Assembly (NCBI GenBank): GCA_902363625.1 | Contig: CABJAS010000002.1 | Location: forward strand, 124,001-188,000 | DNA from: Clostridiaceae bacterium | GTDB lineage: Bacteria > Bacillota_I > Bacilli_A > Erysipelotrichales > Coprobacillaceae | Reading direction: 5' to 3' | Length of the DNA: 64,000 bases | In this document: piece by piece, positions 10,805-19,858 of the stretch | Layout of the letters: every line of letters starts with the position of its first letter | Numbering within the stretch: position 1 is the stretch's first letter | Position numbers and translations under genes: made by a program | The notes under the pieces: generated by a model | What the model saw: the letters and a program-made list of their open reading frames with translations, nothing else | The model's database searches: none | Told to the model about the DNA's origin: nothing

Positions 10805-11686
10805 ATGAGAAAAGTAACCGTTGGAAGTATTCAGATGGCAATGTCATGGAATAAAGAAGAGACTCTTTCTAAAGCTGAAAAACTTGTTCGTGAAGCCACA
10901 AAAAAAGGAGCCCAAATAATTCTATTGCCGGAACTATTCGAGACCCCCTATTTCTGTCAGGAAAAAAATTATGATTACTATCAGTTAGCTACTACACTTG
11001 AAGATAATCCTGCTATTCTACGCTTTAAGCCTATCGCAAAAGAATTAGACATCGTTTTACCGATTAGTTTTTATGAGATTGATGGCAATTCTCTATTCAA
11101 TACCGTTGCTTTAATTGATACCAATGGTGAAGTAATGGGAATTTATCGTAAAACCCATATTCCTGATGATCATTTCTATCAGGAGAAATTCTATTTTACA
11201 CCCGGAGATACCGGTTTTAAAGTATGGCAGACAAAATACGGAAATATTGGCGTTGGGATCTGCTGGGATCAATGGTTTCCTGAATCTGCACGCTGCATGG
11301 CACTGTTAGGGGCAGAATTATTATTCTATCCTACCGCAATCGGTAGTGAGCCGGTATTGGAGTGTGATAGTATGCCTCATTGGCGTCGCTGTATGCAGGG
11401 ACACGCTGCCAGTAATATTATGCCCTTAATTGCCAGCAATCGGATTGGTGAAGAAAAAGTGTTCCCAAGCAAAGAAAACAATTATCAGGAATCAAGTTTA
11501 AATTTTTATGGATCTTCTTTTATTGCCGATGAAACCGGTGAAATCGTGGAGAGCGGTCAGCGTGATCAAGAAGAAATTCTTATTCATACATTTGATTTAG
11601 ACGCAATTAAAGAAATGCGTTTAAGCTGGGGTGTTTTCCGTGACCGTCGTCCGGAAGCTTACTCTCCGATTATGAAAAATAAATAA
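10805..11686 (+). CDS. aguB: N-carbamoylputrescine amidase
   Basis: 293-residue nitrilase-superfamily amidase. It hydrolyses N-carbamoylputrescine to putrescine, CO2 and ammonia, completing the two-step agmatine route begun by AguA. The Glu-Lys-Cys triad is visible as Glu43 (LPELFE), Lys116 (YRKTHIPDD) and Cys153 (GICWDQWFPE). No arginine decarboxylase or agmatine/putrescine antiporter gene is in the window, so the operon may serve polyamine synthesis from agmatine made elsewhere. A strong terminator follows. Confidence 0.95.
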   Translation: MRKVTVGSIQMAMSWNKEETLSKAEKLVREATKKGAQIILLPELFETPYFCQEKNYDYYQLATTLEDNPAILRFKPIAKELDIVLPISFYEIDGNSLFNTVALIDTNGEVMGIYRKTHIPDDHFYQEKFYFTPGDTGFKVWQTKYGNIGVGICWDQWFPESARCMALLGAELLFYPTAIGSEPVLECDSMPHWRRCMQGHAASNIMPLIASNRIGEEKVFPSKENNYQESSLNFYGSSFIADETGEIVESGQRDQEEILIHTFDLDAIKEMRLSWGVFRDRRPEAYSPIMKNK

Positions 11687-11695
11687 TATGTACTT

Positions 11696-11719
11696 ACCCT
11701 TGAAAGCAAGGGTTTTTTT
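11696..11719 (+). terminator. Terminator of aguAB
   Basis: Stem ACCCTTG / CAAGGGT with loop AAAG, then TTTTTT. Confidence 0.85.
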
Positions 11720-11996
11720 AATGAAGTATAACACCAATATCTGAAGAAGTGATCGCCTTTTTCATTTCAGCAATGACGGCTAATTCATCATCTCCGCTAG
11801 CTTGGATAGACAAAATCGCTTTTGTCGGCACTCCTAGTGAAATGACTGCCATCATGCTTTTAAGGTTAACTTCCTTTTTCTCATAGATCATCTTTACATC
11901 ACTATAAAAGTTGTTTGCAATATTGACCAATACCGTTGCCGGCGTTAAATATAATCCTACCGGATCTTTTACTTCAACTGTTATTGTTTCTGCCAT
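11718..11996 (-). CDS. Crh-like HPr paralogue lacking the PTS phosphorylation histidine
   Basis: 92-residue HPr-fold protein. Where HPr has GLHARPAT, this has GLYLTPAT: the PEP-dependent phosphorylation His15 is Tyr16 and the conserved Arg17 is Thr18. The regulatory serine region (VNLKSMMAVISLG) is intact, with Ser47 equivalent to Ser46, the target of HPr kinase. That is the arrangement of Bacillus Crh, which has Gln at position 15, cannot carry phosphate in the PTS, and acts as a CcpA co-regulator when serine-phosphorylated. A regulatory role is inferred. Start at ATG 11996 after GGGAGGT. Monocistronic. Confidence 0.85.
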   Translation of the reverse strand: MAETITVEVKDPVGLYLTPATVLVNIANNFYSDVKMIYEKKEVNLKSMMAVISLGVPTKAILSIQASGDDELAVIAEMKKAITSSDIGVILH

Positions 11997-12014
11997 ATTT
12001 TTACCTCCCAAACT

Positions 12015-12023
12015 ATTATAGCA
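12015..12023 (-). promoter_or_regulatory. Extended -10 promoter of the HPr-like gene
   Basis: Minus-strand TGCTATAAT (TGn plus perfect -10), 19 bp upstream of the start. No good -35, as expected for an extended -10 promoter. Confidence 0.55.
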
Positions 12024-12111
12024 TTGCCCCTTTTAAATGATGTTAAATAACGTTCGTCAAAATATACATGATCTTTACATGTTTTGATAGATATAAAAAG
12101 TTCTCCCCATA

Positions 12112-12140
12112 AAAACAAAAGAACAGCTAAAAAAGCTGTT
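12112..12140 (-). terminator. Terminator of the XRE regulator gene
   Basis: Minus-strand stem AACAGCT / AGCTGTT with a T-rich loop, then CTTTTGTTTTT. Confidence 0.7.
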
Positions 12141-13184
12141 TTACTGATCTTGATCCAAAAGTTTTTCAAACTCTTTATTGCCATGTAGGAATTCCAAAGA
12201 TTCTTCTTGTTTTATTTCATCTACAAAGCTTTTGAGATAGTATTCTGGCAGTCCTGCTTCTTCAGACTTTTTAGTAGGGACATGAGGATAAAGTAATGAA
12301 TCTTTGATTGACCATGGGTGCTTTATTGATTTAAGCAATCCCTTTAATCCTTTCAGCGTACTTACAACATCTTTCCTAAGGATACCATACTGCATGTCTA
12401 CTAAACTCGATCCATATTCCCATAGTTCATATAAAGCGATAGTTTGCTTTGAAACCTCTTTTATCCGTTCCATGCTTTCCCACTCTTTTAATTCTTTTTT
12501 AACCGTTAATAAAGTAAGCTGGGTATCTCTCAGATTTTCTGCAAAGCTGAGCATCTTTTTTTCAAGTATTTCAGCAGCTTTTAGATATTCTTTTTTCTGA
12601 ATCAGCAGATTAGCCTGAATTCTTGTTTTATCTACGATACGATCCGGAATTTCATTTAGTAATGCTTCAGCTTTTTCCAGTTCTCCTCCGGTAATATATT
12701 TATTGATTAAAAGAGCTAATACCTGATGACGAATAATAAGATCCTCACTTTTTAATAAGTGTTCATATAATTGATCGATCTCTTTTTGATAAATGGTTTT
12801 ATCTGCTTTTGGATCCATTGCTAAAATGCCATCGATCGTCATTGCGACATTACAGATCAATCGATCACAGTTTGGATATTCTCTTATTTTTTCTCTTGCC
12901 TCTTCCATAATATCAGAAAAGGGAATGTTGCCGACCTTTTGTGAAAGTTCATTTACGAATACTGCAATTTCCTGATCTGTTAATTCTTCATTAAAAGATA
13001 ATAACGTATTAAGGTCAACTTTTAATAAGCGTGCTAATGGGGGCAAGAGGGTTATATCTGGATAAGTATGTCCGCTTTCCCACTTGCTGACTGCTGCAAT
13101 AGATACTCCTAAATACTGAGCTACCTGCTCTTGTGTTAACGATAAATGCTTACGTTGTCTTTTGATGATGTCATTGATCTTCAT
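12141..13184 (-). CDS. XRE-family regulator with helical-repeat C-terminus
   Basis: 347 residues. The N-terminal HTH_3 domain (about residues 6-60) has the typical LSLTQEQVAQYLGVSIAAVS helix-turn-helix. The remaining 270 residues are alpha-helical and TPR-like (ELEKAEALLNEI, EYLKAAEILEKK), as in regulators that bind peptides or sense protein partners. It lies downstream of a MacB-type ABC transporter with a terminator between, so it is probably transcribed separately. Control of that transporter is a guess from position. GGAGG precedes the ATG. Confidence 0.85.
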   Translation of the reverse strand: MKINDIIKRQRKHLSLTQEQVAQYLGVSIAAVSKWESGHTYPDITLLPPLARLLKVDLNTLLSFNEELTDQEIAVFVNELSQKVGNIPFSDIMEEAREKIREYPNCDRLICNVAMTIDGILAMDPKADKTIYQKEIDQLYEHLLKSEDLIIRHQVLALLINKYITGGELEKAEALLNEIPDRIVDKTRIQANLLIQKKEYLKAAEILEKKMLSFAENLRDTQLTLLTVKKELKEWESMERIKEVSKQTIALYELWEYGSSLVDMQYGILRKDVVSTLKGLKGLLKSIKHPWSIKDSLLYPHVPTKKSEEAGLPEYYLKSFVDEIKQEESLEFLHGNKEFEKLLDQDQ

Positions 13185-13283
13185 AATGAACCTCCATTCC
13201 TTGTACCCTCATCATAACAAAGTTCCTCTTGTCTCACAATGGAGCTGTTGTTTAATAATTTCCTTATTTATTAACTATAAGTT

Positions 13284-13306
13284 AAAAACCAATCTAAAGA
13301 CCGGTT
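13284..13306 (-). terminator. Terminator of the ABC transporter operon
   Basis: Minus-strand stem AACCGGTCT / AGATTGGTT (two G-T pairs), followed by TTTTT. It overlaps the ATPase stop codon. Confidence 0.55.
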
Positions 13307-13979
13307 AGTTAACAGGAATCAATTTTCCTTCTTTAATTTGAATAACAACATCACACTTTTTGGCAATCTCTTGTGAATGAGTCACTAAAATAATACATTT
13401 ATTTCGTTTATGAGCCAAATCAATAAAAAGTCGGATAATTTCTTTAGCTGTCTTAGAATCGAGATTTCCAGTTGGTTCATCGGCTAAGATCAAATCTACA
13501 TCACGGGCAATTGCTCTGGCAATTGCGACACGTTGCTGCTGTCCACCAGATAGTTTACGAATATCGCGTGTACTCAAGGATTCATTTAGACCTAATGAGG
13601 CAAGAACCTGTAGTGCATATTGCTTCTTATCAGGTATCTTTACTTTTGAAATATTCAAAGCATTCAATACATTTTGATAGGCATTCATATAATAGATAAG
13701 ATTGTATGATTGAAAAACAATTGAAATCTCTTTCTGACGATAACCTGTCAGTCCCATTTCCTGAATATCTTTTCCTTTAAAATATACTTTTCCTGCTTTT
13801 GGCTGATCCAGTCCTCCGGCTAATACCAGGCTTGTTGTTTTTCCGGATCCTGATGCTCCCACAATTGCATAAATCTTACCCGCTTCAAATGTTTGAGAGG
13901 CTTTTTTTAATATTTCTACTTGCTGATTACCATCTTGATAATAATAATCCAAATCTTCGAATCGTAATATTTCGTTCAT
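13305..13979 (-). CDS. ABC transporter ATP-binding protein (MacB/LolD type)
   Basis: 224-residue ATPase. Walker A is GASGSGKTT (41-49), the signature is LSGGQQQR, Walker B is [12 protein letters not shown], and the H-loop histidine lies in VTHSQE. The sequence groups with the MacB/LolD/FtsE class that pairs with FtsX-fold permeases and usually powers peptide or lipoprotein export or mechanotransmission rather than import. It starts 3 bp after the permease gene stop, so the two form one unit with ribosome-site overlap. Confidence 0.93.
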   Translation of the reverse strand: MNEILRFEDLDYYYQDGNQQVEILKKASQTFEAGKIYAIVGASGSGKTTSLVLAGGLDQPKAGKVYFKGKDIQEMGLTGYRQKEISIVFQSYNLIYYMNAYQNVLNALNISKVKIPDKKQYALQVLASLGLNESLSTRDIRKLSGGQQQRVAIARAIARDVDLILADEPTGNLDSKTAKEIIRLFIDLAHKRNKCIILVTHSQEIAKKCDVVIQIKEGKLIPVN

Positions 13980-13982
13980 TGC

Positions 13983-15428
13983 TTAGCCCTCCTTTCTAAC
14001 AAGGATTTCCCTTGGTGACAGTCTTAATATATATAAAGCTGGCAGCAATGTAGCGGTGGCACAAATAAGTGTTGTGAGTCCCGCTAATTTTAATATATCC
14101 GGTGTTGTTAAGGAAACGTCTAATTCACTGTTTTGGGGTGCAGTGAACACATTATTAAATGCATTGCCTTTTTGTCCGCCTCTGTCATTTGGCATTTCTA
14201 AAAAGCTTTCTTGACTATCTGCTCCCATCTGCGGCATCTGCATGGTGACATTGCTGTTGGAAGTATTGCTCACCAACATACTGCTGATGACATTCGATAT
14301 TAATTTACCACTTCCCAAAGAGAGGGTAAAAGCAATAACACCGATAACTGCAATTTCAATAAATTGCTGAGCAATAATATTTAGCTTCGTTTCCCCTAAG
14401 GATACCAAAACACCGATTTCATAGGTTCTGTTCTTGATCGTTAAGATTAAGATCAAACAAAGAGTGCTTCCGCCAGCTATTACCACTACAATGACAAAGA
14501 TTGCGGCAAATGATTCCATATTTTCTAGTGTACTAATATTGCGTTCATACATTTGATCATTCGCATCTAGACTGTAGGTTTCCCAATTAATCGTTGTTTT
14601 TTCTTCAGCCTCCTGCTTAAATGCTTCAATATGCTCTGGATCATCTAAATAATAAACCGCTGAAGTTAAGTTTTCACTTCCTGTTATTGTTTTAGCGGTA
14701 TCTAAACTAACATAAAGTGTATTCATTGGATTTTGCTGATTAAACATCATATTTCCCATTGAATTACTTGAATTAATTGTAAAAATACCCACTATCTCCA
14801 ACACAGCTGTATTGTCGCCATCAACTGACGACACCGCGATCTGACTGCCAACAGATAAATTATTTTCCTCTGCTAAAGTTTCACTAATAACAACATAGGG
14901 AAGTCCTTCATCGGTTTCGCTTAATAATTTTCCCTCTGTTAGTTCATAAGAACCATCAACAAATGATTCAACATTTTGCATTGTTGTATTCCCGGACAAT
15001 GAAAAATCTCCTAAAGTAGTTTGAGTTTGTCCATCTTTAAATTCTTCTTTCATCCCATTAGGTATCTGTGTTTCTGCCTGTGTTTCGATTGGAGTCATTC
15101 CTTCACTATTAACACTGTCCGATATTGTATAGTTGTAACTTGATACATAATTTAAATCTTTTAATTGATCCGCCATCTCCTTGGTAATAGGACTCATCAC
15201 TTGATTCATAGCTTGCCCTTTTTGACGGTTTTGCATCATATTTGACATATTTACACTTAGGGTAACATCACTCCCTAAGGATTCACGAATCTGTTTCATC
15301 GACTTTTCCGAAGCACTCTGAATAGATAACCCGGAAATAACCAGATTAGCAACTACTAACATGATGACAAATAATAATGCTGTTTTTCCTTTGCTCTTTT
15401 TTAAACTGAGCATTGCTCTCCATAGCAT
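13983..15428 (-). CDS. ABC transporter permease, FtsX/MacB fold
   Basis: 481 residues. An N-terminal transmembrane segment (near 16-36) is followed by a large extracytoplasmic MacB_PCD-like domain of about 250 residues rich in Gln, Asn and Met, then three transmembrane helices (near 305-330, 355-375 and 450-470) forming the FtsX domain. A second extracytoplasmic Met/Gln/Asn-rich loop lies between the last two helices. Together with the ATPase it makes a complete MacB-like transporter. No accessory membrane-fusion gene is present. Possible roles are antimicrobial-peptide defence or peptide export; unproven. Confidence 0.88.
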   Translation of the reverse strand: MLWRAMLSLKKSKGKTALLFVIMLVVANLVISGLSIQSASEKSMKQIRESLGSDVTLSVNMSNMMQNRQKGQAMNQVMSPITKEMADQLKDLNYVSSYNYTISDSVNSEGMTPIETQAETQIPNGMKEEFKDGQTQTTLGDFSLSGNTTMQNVESFVDGSYELTEGKLLSETDEGLPYVVISETLAEENNLSVGSQIAVSSVDGDNTAVLEIVGIFTINSSNSMGNMMFNQQNPMNTLYVSLDTAKTITGSENLTSAVYYLDDPEHIEAFKQEAEEKTTINWETYSLDANDQMYERNISTLENMESFAAIFVIVVVIAGGSTLCLILILTIKNRTYEIGVLVSLGETKLNIIAQQFIEIAVIGVIAFTLSLGSGKLISNVISSMLVSNTSNSNVTMQMPQMGADSQESFLEMPNDRGGQKGNAFNNVFTAPQNSELDVSLTTPDILKLAGLTTLICATATLLPALYILRLSPREILVRKEG

Positions 15429-15493
15429 TTACATCATTCCTTTCCTTCATCACTATAAGAAAAAAATGTGTCTAGGAAATCAAAACAATGTGT

Positions 15494-15528
15494 GAAAAAA
15501 GCACTAGATACTTTACATATCTAATGCT
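15494..15528 (-). terminator. Terminator of the GH1 gene at 15521
   Basis: Minus-strand stem AGCATTAGATA / TATCTAGTGCT (one wobble), followed by TTTTTT. Confidence 0.75.
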
Positions 15529-16891
15529 TAGAAATAAAATCTTTATACCAGTAATAAGAGGCTTTAGGTTTTCTTTTCAAATGATTTTTAAAATCGATCG
15601 CTACTAAACCATAACGTTTTTCACACCCATTTTTCCATGAATACAAATCAAACGTAGACCAAGCATAATACCCTCTTACATCAGCACCTTCTTCTTTTGC
15701 TTTTAGGATGGCTTCAATATGTTCTTTCATAAATTCAATGCGGTAACGATCATCAACTTGCTCGACAGTAACATCTTCGCTGACACCTATGCCATTTTCG
15801 GTTATATAAATAGGTAAATGATATTTCTGCCAAGCATTCAAAATTCCCTCATAAAGTCCCTGCGGATAAATCTCAGTATCCCATTCTGTCTTTTTAGTAT
15901 TAGGATCTGCTACCTGTTCAAACCAGCCTTTAATAATTGTTTTACTTGTCCCTTTACCCGCTTTTCCTTTATTGTTGACAATTAATGTGGTTTCTCCTGT
16001 TGTATAAGGTTGAACCAAAGCACGAGCATAATAATTGAGTCCAATAAAATCAACCGTATTATGTTTGATAACCGTTAATTTATCAGGAGTCATATAAGAT
16101 AGGTTATGTCCTTCGCTTGATAGTTTCCCTAGCATATCAATAGGAATTTCTCCTAAAGCCGCGGTATCTAATACCCAGTTATTGCAGTAATTGTCTGCAT
16201 AGCGCATAGCAATTCTTGTTTCCACAGTATCATCAACGCCATTAACCGGCGTGTAGCTATGCACGATCCCGATCTTTCCGGGATAATTTCCTTCTCTGAA
16301 TATCTTAATCGCTAAGGCTGAAGCATACATGACATGAAAAGCTCCCTTGATTGTCATATCTACATCATGACAGCCGGGCGGGTAATTACCAATAAAGTAT
16401 CCGTTGAAAATAAACCAGCGTGGTTCATTAAACGTTACCCAGATATCGACTAAATCATGAAAACGATCAAAGCATACTTTTGCATAGTGAAGAAAAGCCT
16501 GACATGTTTCTTCATTTTGCCATCCGCCCTGTGCTTCTAAATACTGTGGAAGATCCCAATGATAGATTGTTACATTAGGTACTAGTCCATAGTGGTGACA
16601 CGCTTTTAATACAGAACGATAAAAAGCAATGCCTTTTTCATTCACTTCCCCTTGTGGATTCTTAATAATTCTTGGCCATGATAAAGAAAAACGAAACGAG
16701 TTCTGTCCACCTTCTTTTGCCAGCTTTAAATCTTCATCGAAACGATGATAAAAATCACTTGCAACATCACCGTTCTCCAACTGAAACTCATGCAGATAAT
16801 GATCCCACATACTTTCAAGTTTATTATCTTCCTGCCACGCACCTTCACATTGATAAGATGCCGTAGCACTGCCCCATAAAAATTTCTCCAT
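15521..16891 (-). CDS. GH1 glycosidase, probably 6-phospho-beta-glucosidase
   Basis: 456 residues. Acid/base Glu156 is in TFNEP and nucleophile Glu365 in ITENG. The C-terminal DLYSWKNG...KRYG segment has Ser where plain beta-glucosidases have Glu, together with the Lys and Tyr of the 6-phosphate-binding triad, favouring phosphorylated substrates. It belongs to a different GH1 subgroup from the two paralogues at 1 and 5228: it is shorter, and those carry NEIN rather than NEP. Start at ATG 16891 after AGAGGTGAAG; the longer frame to 16921 has no ribosome site. Monocistronic. Confidence 0.88.
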   Translation of the reverse strand: MEKFLWGSATASYQCEGAWQEDNKLESMWDHYLHEFQLENGDVASDFYHRFDEDLKLAKEGGQNSFRFSLSWPRIIKNPQGEVNEKGIAFYRSVLKACHHYGLVPNVTIYHWDLPQYLEAQGGWQNEETCQAFLHYAKVCFDRFHDLVDIWVTFNEPRWFIFNGYFIGNYPPGCHDVDMTIKGAFHVMYASALAIKIFREGNYPGKIGIVHSYTPVNGVDDTVETRIAMRYADNYCNNWVLDTAALGEIPIDMLGKLSSEGHNLSYMTPDKLTVIKHNTVDFIGLNYYARALVQPYTTGETTLIVNNKGKAGKGTSKTIIKGWFEQVADPNTKKTEWDTEIYPQGLYEGILNAWQKYHLPIYITENGIGVSEDVTVEQVDDRYRIEFMKEHIEAILKAKEEGADVRGYYAWSTFDLYSWKNGCEKRYGLVAIDFKNHLKRKPKASYYWYKDFISKH

Positions 16892-17128
16892 GTTCTTCAC
16901 CTCTGCTTTTATTATAAACAACTCTGTATAAATCGTTTGTTGAATTACAGAAACTGAAAGAGAACTTAGAATGTTTTATATTTGATGTATATTTCTATCA
17001 ATACTTAATCTAATTCTTTTCTCATTAATATATAAAATTATTCAATGCTACTGCTGCTTGGATTAACCTATATTTTTTTACCTATGATACAATATAAACA
17101 CACTTAATTTAGCGATAAGGAGATTAAT

Positions 17129-17695
17129 ATGAGGACAGATATTTTAGACTATTTACAACAGGAAGTGTATTCAAGATGTGCAAAACCAACTAACAAATTT
17201 GGAATGGGCTGCTATTACCATATAGAAGCAGTTGTTAAAAATGGGGAGTTGCTGGCAGAAAAATATGGAGCAGATAAAGAAATAGTGATGATTGCCGCAT
17301 GGCTGCATGATATTGCTTCGATTACGGATTACGCTTTATATGAAGATCATCATATTCATGGCGCAGATATTGCTTATAATCTTTTAACCGAGCTTTCCTA
17401 TGAACAAGATAAAATAGAGTTAGTGCAAAAATGTATTAGAAATCATAGAGGAAGTAAACAGATAGATAAGACCAGTGTCGAAGAATTATGTGTTGCCGAT
17501 GCAGATGCGATATCTCATTTTGATAGCTTGCCAAGCCTTTTATATCTTGCTTATAAAGAACGAGATATGGATATTGAAAAAGGAATCGAATTTGTAAAGG
17601 GAAAATTAGAAAGAAGTTTTAATAAATTATCTCCGGAAAGTAAGACTTACTATAAAAATAAATACCAGCAAGTAATGTCTGTACTGAATCAATAA
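17129..17695 (+). CDS. HD-domain phosphohydrolase
   Basis: 188 residues with the HD metal-dependent phosphohydrolase pattern: His31, then WLHD (His60-Asp61), HHIHG, and a distal Asp in CVADADAI. Such single-domain HD proteins hydrolyse nucleotides or other phosphate esters; the substrate is not evident. Preceded by AAGGAG and transcribed alone, convergent with the amino-sugar operon. The N-terminal cysteine is not part of a recognised motif. Confidence 0.85.
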   Translation: MRTDILDYLQQEVYSRCAKPTNKFGMGCYYHIEAVVKNGELLAEKYGADKEIVMIAAWLHDIASITDYALYEDHHIHGADIAYNLLTELSYEQDKIELVQKCIRNHRGSKQIDKTSVEELCVADADAISHFDSLPSLLYLAYKERDMDIEKGIEFVKGKLERSFNKLSPESKTYYKNKYQQVMSVLNQ

Positions 17696-17714
17696 ATATG
17701 TTAACTACTAAATA

Positions 17715-17743
17715 AGAACCTGCACTGACAGGTTCTCTTTCAT
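17715..17743. terminator. Terminator after HD hydrolase gene
   Basis: Stem AGAACCTG / CAGGTTCT with loop CACTGA, followed by CTTTC. It may also serve the convergent operon. Confidence 0.7.
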
Positions 17744-17789
17744 TTTCCTTTATTCACTTAAATAAGTCTTTGTATAATATCAAACATTA

Positions 17790-18686
17790 TTATAATCTTT
17801 CTTTAGCTAACAGATATGCTCCGTATTCCGGTGGGTACAGTGGTGGAATTAAAGTAATCTTAGAATCTAAATAATACTTTAATGGATCTAAAATATACTG
17901 CTCTGCTTTAAATACTCCGCCGATATAAGAAGCGGTTACCGGTCCATCGAAATTCTTTGATAAGGTATTAAGCATCATTGCGATTTCGAAAGCTGCTTCT
18001 TCATATATTTTGATGGCATAGCTATCCTGGTGCATAGCGGCTTGCCATAAAATAACAGCCATTTTTGCAATTTTATCCCGTTCATTATTAATAACATTAT
18101 TTATATAGGGGATTAATTCATGATCATCTTGAATATTCAGATGTTGTTTAAGAGCGTCATATAAATATGTTTTAGGCAAACGCCCATCACTTTGCTTACA
18201 GAATACTGCAAGCAGTTTTTTTGCGATCCAATAGGCACTGCCCTCGTCTCCTAAACTGTATCCCCAGCCACCGCAGCGGATTTCCCGGTTATCTTGTTTA
18301 GCTAAAGCAATCGATCCCGTACCGGCAATAACCATTATTCCATCCTGTCCGTTAAGCGCACCATGTAATGCCGCTTCAACATCGTTAGTTAATGTATATG
18401 GAATATTAGTAAACGCTTGGTCACAGACATCTTCAATCTTATTACGTAACTTGGGATTCTGTCCGTAACCCGCAAGTCCAATCCCTATCTTTAAATGAGA
18501 CTTAGCCTGTGGATATTGTTCAAGCAAATAATAAATTCCTTCTTTTAAAATAGAAATGATCTGCTCCTTTGATACCTGTAAGATATGACAGGTTCCTAAT
18601 ACAGTTTGTGCAAGGAGTGTTCCATTTTCATTATATAAAGCAAATTTTGTTTTGGTTCCGCCACCATCTATTCCTGCATAATACAT
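17790..18686 (-). CDS. Amino-sugar kinase, BadF/BadG ATPase family (GlcNAc or MurNAc/GlcNAc kinase)
   Basis: 298-residue ASKHA-fold kinase. It has the N-terminal phosphate loop GIDGGGTKTKFALY, GLAGYG, the LTNDVEAALHGA segment with the catalytic Asp, the IAGTGSIA adenosine loop and GGWGYSLGDEGSAYW. This is the BadF/BadG family that contains bacterial GlcNAc kinases and the clostridial MurK, which acts on both MurNAc and GlcNAc. Being last in the mupG-murQ-anmK operon, it most likely phosphorylates the GlcNAc released by MupG to GlcNAc-6-phosphate. It overlaps the upstream EIIC gene by 19 bp. Confidence 0.88.
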   Translation of the reverse strand: MYYAGIDGGGTKTKFALYNENGTLLAQTVLGTCHILQVSKEQIISILKEGIYYLLEQYPQAKSHLKIGIGLAGYGQNPKLRNKIEDVCDQAFTNIPYTLTNDVEAALHGALNGQDGIMVIAGTGSIALAKQDNREIRCGGWGYSLGDEGSAYWIAKKLLAVFCKQSDGRLPKTYLYDALKQHLNIQDDHELIPYINNVINNERDKIAKMAVILWQAAMHQDSYAIKIYEEAAFEIAMMLNTLSKNFDGPVTASYIGGVFKAEQYILDPLKYYLDSKITLIPPLYPPEYGAYLLAKERL

Positions 18687-19858
18687 GCTGCTCCTCCTGT
18701 TTCTTCTGATTTTTTTAACTGTTTATCATAATAAATAAAGAACGGCAGATAAACAGTAATTGAAATAATAAACAAAACAATAAGTAACATAAGAATCTTC
18801 AATGTCCCTCCGCTGCTGATGAATCCTCCTAAAAGAAAAGGGAATACCCATGGGGATAAAAATGAAGGATACAACAAAGAATGAGGAAGTATCCAAATAT
18901 AGCTGACAATAGCACAAAGACAGGGAGCTAGAAAGAACGGAATCATCATTACTTTATTCATCACGATGGGAGTGCCGAAAATTATCTGTTCATTAATATT
19001 TACCCAGCCAGATTTGATTGACGCTTTTCCTAATGTACGTAAATGATTGCTTTTTGAAAAATAGCGCATCAAAATAACAAGTCCTAAAGTAGTGCCGCTG
19101 CCGCCAATCCAAACAAACCATTGATAAAAGGGTTCTGTACCGATATATAAGGGAGATTGATTTCCTAATAGATTAGACATATTCAGCATTAACATTTGCA
19201 GCCAAAACGGACGGAGCAAGGTACTGATAAAAGCTACTCCATGCATTCCTGTACTCCAAAAAAATACAGTGATTAACACAACAACTAAAATTCCATAAAT
19301 AGAATTAATAACAGAGTAAATCCCATTAATAAGCATGAATAACATTGGATAAATGCTTATCCCACAATAAATAATAACCGCCATTATAACGAAATTTAAG
19401 CATAATAATAGTATTCTATGAAGATAATCACCGGCTCCTTGTGGCAAGACACCTTTTATACTGGGAACCTTAGAGCTAACATAAAGAAATGAATTTAATA
19501 TAAAAGTAAAGAAAAGAACGGGTAAACAGCCTTCCAGTAAAGAGACATTGCCTAAATAGCTAAATAAAAGCATGAAACTCATATCATAAGTTATGATTTC
19601 AACGACTGAGCATTGCGCATCGTGTGCATAATGATAGCCATAAGCAGCAATCAAAAAAAGTGGATAAAGCTGACAAAAGAGGAGTCCCACTTGATCGATA
19701 GAGTCCCATTTTATATAACGATTGATCCATAAGATCAAACAGCCTGCAATAAATTCAGGAAGAAGATCAACAATTGCTTTTTTTAGTGCTTTTAAATGTT
19801 TGAGATCATTCACTTTTTCTACATAGTACTGAAGCATAGGCATTCCTTTTTCTAGCAT
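18668..19858 (-). CDS. Divergent PTS EIIC permease, lactose/cellobiose family
   Basis: 396 residues and about ten membrane segments. Family marks are IGGSGTTLGLVILM and NEQIIFGTPIVMNKVMMIPF, which carry the sugar-binding Glu-containing segment of CelB/LacE-type EIIC. It is shorter and more diverged than the EIIC at 23010. No EIIB or EIIA domain is fused or adjacent, so phosphotransfer partners must come from elsewhere, or the protein has become a non-phosphorylating carrier. It overlaps the end of anmK by 7 bp. The start is ambiguous: ATG 19858 follows GGAAGG, while ATG 19837 follows AAAAAGGA. Confidence 0.75.
   Translation of the reverse strand: MLEKGMPMLQYYVEKVNDLKHLKALKKAIVDLLPEFIAGCLILWINRYIKWDSIDQVGLLFCQLYPLFLIAAYGYHYAHDAQCSVVEIITYDMSFMLLFSYLGNVSLLEGCLPVLFFTFILNSFLYVSSKVPSIKGVLPQGAGDYLHRILLLCLNFVIMAVIIYCGISIYPMLFMLINGIYSVINSIYGILVVVLITVFFWSTGMHGVAFISTLLRPFWLQMLMLNMSNLLGNQSPLYIGTEPFYQWFVWIGGSGTTLGLVILMRYFSKSNHLRTLGKASIKSGWVNINEQIIFGTPIVMNKVMMIPFFLAPCLCAIVSYIWILPHSLLYPSFLSPWVFPFLLGGFISSGGTLKILMLLIVLFIISITVYLPFFIYYDKQLKKSEETGGAACIMQE

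Noticed and set aside
12304..12600. 98-codon plus-strand frame opposite the XRE regulator
   Set aside because: Antisense to a clear gene, no ribosome site, no protein-like features.
16920..16960. Possible cre site upstream of the third GH1 gene
   Set aside because: Too many mismatches to the CcpA consensus at the outer positions.
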